32,656 nucleotides of DNA, from the NCBI GenBank assembly GCA_002491605.1, contig DKWG01000033.1, positions 5,026 through 37,681 on the forward strand, read 5' to 3'. Both the position numbers and the translations under genes were made by a program. Shown in pieces: positions 32,563-32,656 of this stretch. Every line of letters starts with the position of its first letter. Within the stretch, counting starts at the first letter, position 1. This DNA comes from Ruminococcus sp. UBA7158. GTDB lineage: Bacteria > Bacillota > Clostridia > Oscillospirales > Ruminococcaceae. The notes beneath the pieces were generated by a model, which had not been told where the DNA came from, ran no database searches, and worked only from the letters and a program-made list of their open reading frames with translations.

Positions 32563-32619
32563 TAAGTTTACTTAAGGGAACAGCAAAAATGGAATACTCC
32601 TTGCTTCACTATATATAAT

Positions 32620-32651
32620 GAAGTTCGCTAAATAAAAATTTAGCGAACTTC
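32620..32651. repeat. Perfect palindrome at the window edge
   Basis: GAAGTTCGCTAAAT (32620-32633) and ATTTAGCGAACTTC (32638-32651) are perfect inverted copies around AAAA. There is no T run after it on the + strand. It could be a bidirectional terminator for the U32 operon or one unit of a dispersed palindromic repeat; the window ends five bases later. Confidence 0.7.
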
Positions 32652-32656
32652 GCTCA

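Noticed and set aside
1..32656. CRISPR arrays, tRNA or rRNA genes, intact transposases
   Set aside because: No regularly spaced repeats, no cloverleaf or rRNA-like segments and no transposase motifs were found on reading both strands.

Overview
The window is a stretch of low-to-moderate GC chromosome from a spore-forming (or once spore-forming) clostridium. I infer an Oscillospiraceae/Ruminococcus-like member of the Clostridia. The reasons are a complete spoIIIAA-AH operon followed by asp23 and nusB, a classic clostridial run xseA-xseB-ispA-dxs-tlyA-nadK-argR-recN, strong AGGAGG-type ribosome binding sites, several TTG/GTG starts, and an NfnAB pair. Every convincing gene is on the + strand; I found no rRNA, tRNA, CRISPR array or intact insertion sequence.

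Layout. (1) 1-1306 is an accessory, partly decayed edge: a cut-off unknown gene, a small zinc-ribbon membrane protein, about 300 bases of gene debris, and a GNAT acetyltransferase broken by one in-frame TAA. (2) 1348-5682 carries a MazG-like pyrophosphohydrolase, a TetR regulator, an unknown two-helix membrane protein closed by a long terminator, then DUF308, CmpB-like and membrane-anchored alpha/beta-hydrolase genes, ending at a strong terminator (5770). (3) 5936-10893 is a cell-envelope unit: a good sigma-A promoter, a leader of about 225 nt, a lipoprotein with SH3b and GHL10 domains, and a 970-residue exported protein joining a GHL10-like barrel to an N-acetylmuramoyl-L-alanine amidase. (4) 10905-13215 encodes NfnAB, with its own promoter. 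(5) 13317-13876 holds yajC with promoter and terminator. (6) 13977-19210 is a TIGR04086-type membrane protein and the eight-gene spoIIIA operon, preceded by a site that fits the sigma-E promoter consensus. (7) 19211-29306 is a long housekeeping run: asp23, nusB, a Kae1/TsaD-like paralogue, xseA, xseB, ispA, dxs, tlyA, nadK, argR and recN. (8) 29353-32562 holds a DJ-1 family gene, mltG and a U32-family gene, followed by a perfect palindrome at the window edge.

How the parts work together. SpoIIIAA-AH build the mother-cell half of the channel linking mother cell and forespore. IspA and Dxs feed isoprenoid synthesis, XseA/XseB and RecN serve DNA repair, NadK and NfnAB supply and balance NADP(H), and MltG plus the two GHL10 proteins act on cell-wall glycan. 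Most of this is well-known biology. The least explained parts are the paired GHL10 envelope genes, the Kae1-like paralogue with an altered SGG motif, a Dxs with Asn where E. coli has Arg420, and the membrane-protein cluster near the TetR gene. I do not see a clear-cut unknown defence or mobile system.
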